A stretch of 64,000 nt of DNA from Gremmenia infestans (Eukaryota > Ascomycota > Leotiomycetes > Helotiales > Hamatocanthoscyphaceae). The translations under genes and the position numbers were made by a program. The stretch spans positions 439,001 through 503,000 of the forward strand of contig JAFEVB010000009.1 of NCBI GenBank assembly GCA_032629725.1. Direction: 5' to 3'. The notes below the pieces were generated by a model. It saw only the letters and a list, made by a program, of their open reading frames with translations, did no database searches and had not been told where the DNA came from. How positions within the stretch are numbered: position 1 is the stretch's first letter; every line of letters starts with the position of its first letter. Below are positions 59,085 to 64,000 of the stretch, piece by piece.

Positions 59085-62000
59085 TCGAGTGGCTGCTGGA
59101 CCAGCTGGGACGGGTTGCAATTGGAAATATTGAAGGTCAGTCCGTGTTTTAGTTACACGCGCGGTTTTCTTTGACAGTATAGATGTATAGATGCAAAGAT
59201 GCATATATCCTGCCTCTCTGAGATGTGATTTGCCAGATAGGAGAGAGAGGAGAGAGAGGAGACAAGTGAGCTTTTGACTGTCTCTCCAGCCTAGTCATAC
59301 TTGTGACTTGCATGAGGGGCAGTCTAGTCACGTGATATCCTCATTGACCCTGTTCTTGTCTCTACCTGTCTTTGCAAACACTCGCTGATCAGAGCAATAA
59401 CTTACCAGGCATCTCAATCAAAGAATTATTTGAGCGATTTGACAATGCATTCACCGTTGAAGATGGCGTCAAAAACGGTCTCTGGGAGACCCTCCTGTCG
59501 ATGGATCATGTGCTGTTGGGGAATGCGAAGGAGAAGCTTGCATTCAAGATGCTGTCCTTGGATACCATTTTCACGTTGGGATTGGGCAATAGACAGTTCA
59601 AGCTGCGGCATGCAGTACCAGTGCCGGTGAAGGCTGCTGAGGATACGATTGAGGTCGATAATAGCCCTGCTCCAGCTCCGACTCCTGCTCATGCTTCTGC
59701 TCCAGCTCCACAACCGCTCGTAGATCCGGGTGTCCCAGAGCCAGCTAAGAAGCGCAGGGGCAGACCACCCAAGAACAAGGGTGACCAGCCACCAATACCC
59801 AAACGTCAATATCGCAAGAAGCAAGCTGTAGACTCACCGAACCACGATACTCCTATCCCATCGATCGAGACCACTACAGACGAAAGCACCGACAATGCAC
59901 ACACCAAGAGAGGTAGCCCTGGACCTGTGGTTGCAAATTGGAAAGCCGCCGTCAACTCAGCGGTAAATGCCGTACAGGGTGGGTTCCGGAACCTTAGAAG
60001 AAGCAGAAGCAACACTGCCGAGAGGAACCCACAACCCGATCTTGCCCTTGAAGATGCTTCAGGCACACGTCGGTCGACGAGATTGAGAAGCCATACACCT
60101 ATCAACTACTCTCTACGACGCAGTAGGACACCGTCAGTTTCAGGCCAGGATGTTGCAGTGAGACATGCCAGCAGTGGAAGTGGGAACTTACAACCCGTGC
60201 AAGAAGATGCGCAGGCCAATAGCAATGTCACAAAAAACGCAGAAGTCAGCGAAGACCAAAATGAAGATGTCTTTGATACGCCTTCATTTCCACATATAAC
60301 GACACCCAGAAGCCCAAGCCCGGAGACACATGTGGGCGAATCTGCGGAACCCTCACAGCACACCCCAGCGAAGAAAACACGGGGCAGAGCTCGAATTCAA
60401 TCCCCGGAGGATAGGTTCGGCGAAAGTTCGATCATCTTACGGAGAGACAAACTACACAATAAAGATCGCCGGGCTGGAATTTCAGGAGTATACAAGGATG
60501 CAACAGAATCAACTCAGCGTCGAATCCAAGCAGAAGTCGCTGCCTCGGCCGTTCTTGTCTTCAAATCGGACAGACTCAAGAGTCCAAACTGGCTTGAGGA
60601 GAACCGAGGATCTTGGCAGGAACCCATCGCCGAAGCAATTGCTGCTGCGATTATTGATAAGGAAGACAACACCCAAGGACCACGACGTCGTCGTCAGGAA
60701 AGCCGCAAGAAGGACATATCAGTCAAGGGATCTGACGTAAATCTTGAGTCAGCTACAGCCCAAAATGGGGCCAAAGCTACCAAGAAGAGGACGAGAGACG
60801 AAGAATCTGACAACTTCGGTGATGCAACTGAGCGAGTAGGAGAGCTGGAGTCTAGTGCGAAGCGTCAAAAGACTCCGGATAACAACAAGAGGAAAACAGT
60901 GGACATCGTCGATGAATCGCCACCAAGTCAACCGGCCAAGCGACAAAAAAGCAATCCGCCTGATGAGACGGAAGCGTTGGCAAAATCCCTTGGTGAACAG
61001 AACAAGGAACCTCCAGCGGTACTGGCAGGTCCACCCGCACAAGCAGAAGTGCAGCCTTCAGCAGAGGGTGCAATACCACTTACTCTCCCCGTCCAACCTC
61101 AATTAAAGCGGAAGATGTCAATGACATCAAACACACTGTCACAGGGAGAGCCTACGCATAAGAGGCAGCGAATGAACGCAAATATTACCCCATTGCCGTT
61201 GGCTCCAAAGGGAACATCCATTGCAACAGGGACGCAGCAGTACCGCATTCCCTCAATCCATCCTTCATTTACGCAGAACGTGAGTCATAAATCTCCATAT
61301 CAACCACAGCCGACGTCGTTCTACCCCCAGGAATTTAGAGACCTCGATCAGGTGTCCTTCAACACCCACCCCCCGGTCGTTCCTTCATTCTTTGGCTCCT
61401 CAAATTTAGCGGTGGCTTCACAAGCGATTTCAAGTTACGATGCGTCTTCGAATGGGACAGGAATGTCTACAATGCAAAGTGCTATACCAAGACACTTGCA
61501 AGGTAGTCGATACACCCCGAGCTACCGAAGCCCATATGCCTCGAGAGACCAACAATCCCAAGAACCCCAACCGCCGTCTTATCGTTCACCGTATGCTCCC
61601 ACTACACCTATGCCGGCACCTACTGTTGAACCGCTCCAGGTCAGCAACACACAGCTATCAGAAGCCGTCTCGCCTCCACCTGCGCCGACACCTTCTGTTA
61701 ACCTACCCCCGGTCAGCAATACACAGCCTTTAGAAGCCGTTTCCCCTTCATTTACGCCGGCACCTCCGGTTAACCTACCTCAGGCCAGCAATACACAGCC
61801 CCTAGAAACCGTTTCGCCACCATCTGCACCCACTGTATACCCAGCCTCCCAGTCTCTACCAACAACCAATTTCGAGATTTATGATCACCAGTCAGCCGTT
61901 TTTCGACCAAATCCCACGTCAAAACCCAAGGTCACTGGCCCGAAGAAGCCAACTCCGGTAAAACGCAAGCGTGGGCGGCCGAAGAAAGTTAGTCTCTTGA

Positions 62001-64000
62001 GCACAGCTTTAGACCCAGAGTCGGAGGCCAAAGGTGGCGAGTTGTTTGACCCCTTACCTGCTCCATCGAACGAGTCGCCGTCAGCATCTACACGGCCACC
62101 ATTGAGTAATAGAGAAGCATCTATTCCTAGTTCCAATGAAGGAGAACCCGTCATTCCCAAGCCTCCAAAGTTTCTTTCGAAGGCTCAACGAGCAGCTCAA
62201 GAGAAGGTGAAGGTTGAAGCTGCTTATATAACGGCTGGTGCAGTTGACGTTCCCGATGGAGTTATCAGACTCGCTGCTCGTTATGAACAGGTTGTTGGGA
62301 ACCTCCTCCTTTCCAAGGACAAGCATGTCTTGGAGTTCTTCGGCATCGACCAGAATCCCCCTGAATTACCGATGTTTGTCTTGGAGATTTCGAAAATGAA
62401 CCACAACCCCATCACGTCCGTCAAAGGATCAGATCCGATGGAAATCCGTGTCATGTCTGGCGTAAGAGGCAGGCCTAAGGCTCACTGTTTCCAGTTTTCC
62501 ACGTCCAATGAAGCCTACGAAGCCGCCAGTCATATGAGATCCAAGCTTGTGACTGCTAAAATCACTCTTCAGGTCCAGACTGGTGGTGAATATGCTGGTC
62601 CCATTGAAGCCGAGTATGGTATTTTGAAGCCATGGAAATGCGAAAAGTGCGGCGCTCGATTCAAGAATGATCTTGGCCTCAAATACCACGTCACCAAGTC
62701 CCAGACTGAGTGTAATCCAAACTTCGACGCCTCACAGTTAATAGCACGGAAAAAGTATGCTTCACGAAAGCCCAAGAAAGTCCCCAAGAAGCCAAGTCGG
62801 AAATCATTTAACGCCCCTGAGAGTTCTACTCAACAAGAGCCCGAAAATGTTGACATGGAGGCTGAAGGGCGGCAAGATCTAGACCAGGAGACAGATGACT
62901 CTTCCTCTAGCGATAGCAATGATTCCATCTTCGAGTGGGCACAAATTGTTGCTACCAATGGCATTCAGGCGAAGAAATACGATGCAAAATATACGCAAGA
63001 CGCAGGACAGAGTGATGCAGAGGACGATGCCATGCCCGATGCCCTGCCCGATGCCATGCCCGATGCCCTGCCCGATGCCCTGCCCGATGCCCTGCCCGAT
63101 GCCATGCCCGATGTCATGTCCGATGCACCTGCGACTCAGATTCAAGGCGGCCCCCGGAAAGACAAGTACCGGCGTATGCGTTTCGAGGGCGAACTATTAA
63201 ATGATCTCGCCAAAGAATACAACCACCCCCTAGCCGATTCAATCCTCTTGACTTCATTCAGTCGTACATCAACTTTCATTCCAGCTCGTGATGATAAATT
63301 GTTTCAAAAGAGGGTTTTAGCTTTCGTCCTAGGCAATGGTGGCATGTTTCCTGGTGACAAAAACCTGTGGTTTGCCTTTGTCGCTGCCTGGTTGAAACAT
63401 CCAGATAAGTCTGGTGATCTTCCCGAATTCAAATTCATGGCAAGGGCAGTTGACCAGCTTGTTGATGCAAAGAAGCTGCTCAATTTTGAAATGTCGTGCA
63501 AGCCACTCGGGAAAAATGTAAACGTTAGAGGGATTAGCCGCACGTTTCTTGTTGCGTCAGATGCTATGTCTGACACCTCGAAAATCAAGCGTCTCAAGAG
63601 TCGGATTCGCAAATCTTTCCCTGGGTACTATCTCCCGTCTAGATATGCTCCTCCAGAGCCGTGGCTCTCAAAAATGAAGACTATGCTTTCTAATCAGGGT
63701 AACTGGGGTCCATCAAATGCCGACATTTTTGATTATGAGGACGAGGAAGAAGATCAGAACGAGCCAGTCCTAGAGGATGAAATAGAGCTTGACGAATCTA
63801 GCGAGGAGGAGGAAGACGAACCACATGAATCATTAGGGCGAATTCGCAGCCGTAGGAGAGGCAGCCAAGTCTCATTAGGAGATGACTTGTCTGGTGAAGA
63901 TTCAGATGACCCTGCGCCACAGCGAAGTAGGGCTAGATATTATGGTGTTTCCAATCGTCGAAGAAATAGAGCCCATGAACCTGGAATTCCTTTGACACGG
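59060..64000 (+). CDS. AT-hook and zinc-finger chromatin-type protein, cut off by window edge
   Basis: Exon 1 (59060-59135) and exon 2 (59409-64000, open to the edge) give at least 1555 residues; the stop is outside. The 273-nt intron is long for this genome. The N-terminal 80 residues (starting MAHSREQMIEWLLDQLG, then KNGLWETLLSMDHVLLG) look like a compact helical or winged-helix domain. AT-hook cores follow: KKRRGRPPK near residue 145 and KRKRGRPKK near residue 880. A zinc finger CEKCGARF...LGLKYHVTKSQTEC (C-x2-C-x12-H-x7-C) lies near residue 1103. Acidic stretches lie near the end. The middle is long, Ser/Pro/Gln-rich and disordered, with three imperfect 24-residue Pro-rich repeats (about 61600-61830). 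Together this suggests a nuclear DNA-binding or chromatin protein. The family is not identified. Confidence 0.8.
61600..61830 (+). repeat. Three imperfect Pro-rich coding repeats of about 24 residues
   Basis: Each copy carries a VSNTQ or ASNTQ core followed by EAVSP or ETVSP and a Pro/Ala linker. They lie within the disordered middle of the zinc-finger protein, and divergence between copies suggests an older duplication than the 12-bp array downstream. Confidence 0.75.
63026..63126 (+). repeat. 12-bp coding minisatellite, Asp-Ala-(Met/Leu)-Pro repeats
   Basis: About eight copies of GATGCC(A/C)TGCCC encode DAMP or DALP tetrapeptides, ending in PDVMSDAPA. Copies vary almost only at the A/C of codon 3 (Met or Leu), so the array is young and keeps the frame. 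It is directly preceded by an acidic Ser-rich stretch. Confidence 0.95.

Noticed and set aside
63026..63126. Repeat array considered as CRISPR-like
   Set aside because: Units are 12 bp, head-to-tail without spacers, in frame within a eukaryotic exon.
62879..63145. Minus-strand frame with GIGH/GIGQ repeats
   Set aside because: It is the antisense shadow of the DA(M/L)P minisatellite inside a long plus-strand coding exon.

Overview
The window is nuclear DNA of a filamentous ascomycete (Pezizomycotina). The evidence is short 45-105 nt introns with GTRNGT-type donors and CTAAY branch points, fungal-only families (Zn2Cys6 regulator, HR-PKS, PDR transporter, MARVEL and rhodopsin-domain membrane proteins, AIM6, YAP-binding protein), and kilobase spacers without genes. 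A Leotiomycete-like fungus fits, but the class is an inference. Most genes had to be assembled from several exons; coordinates are gene spans and the exon limits are in the evidence.

Layout. 1.7-3.8 kb: Zn2Cys6 transcription factor. 5.6-6.7 kb: DUF7587-like protein whose start I could not find. 8.1 kb: a 44-residue microprotein made of three Gly5-Asn-Cys repeats. 8.8-9.5 kb: cyanase. 10.5-11.5 kb: metallophosphoesterase-like protein that has lost metal ligands. 12.5-13.4 kb: Cys/His-motif orphan. 13.7-18.7 kb: 12-exon PDR-type ABC transporter gene broken by two in-frame TAG codons. 20.3-21.1 kb: MARVEL-like membrane protein whose ATG appears to have become ATA. 23.1-26.6 kb: three small conserved or hypothetical proteins. 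26.9-28.8 kb: YAP-binding/Alf4/glomulin-family protein. 29.7-30.6 kb: carboxymuconolactone decarboxylase/AhpD-like protein.

30.8-42.7 kb holds a compact polyketide locus: an apparently intact highly reducing PKS (KS-AT-DH-MT-ER-KR-ACP, 2582 aa, minus strand), a divergent FSH1/LovG-like serine hydrolase that could release or edit the chain, and an MFS exporter. The PKS has no thioesterase domain, so the hydrolase is the obvious partner. No P450, methyltransferase or pathway regulator lies beside them. A rhodopsin-domain membrane protein at 46-47.5 kb may or may not belong.

After a gene-free stretch (47.5-52.8 kb) come an AIM6-like phosphodiesterase, a divergently transcribed Lys-rich presumed nucleolar protein, and a long AT-hook/zinc-finger chromatin-type protein that runs off the right edge and carries a 12-bp coding minisatellite. 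I saw no CRISPR array, rRNA, convincing tRNA or intact transposon.
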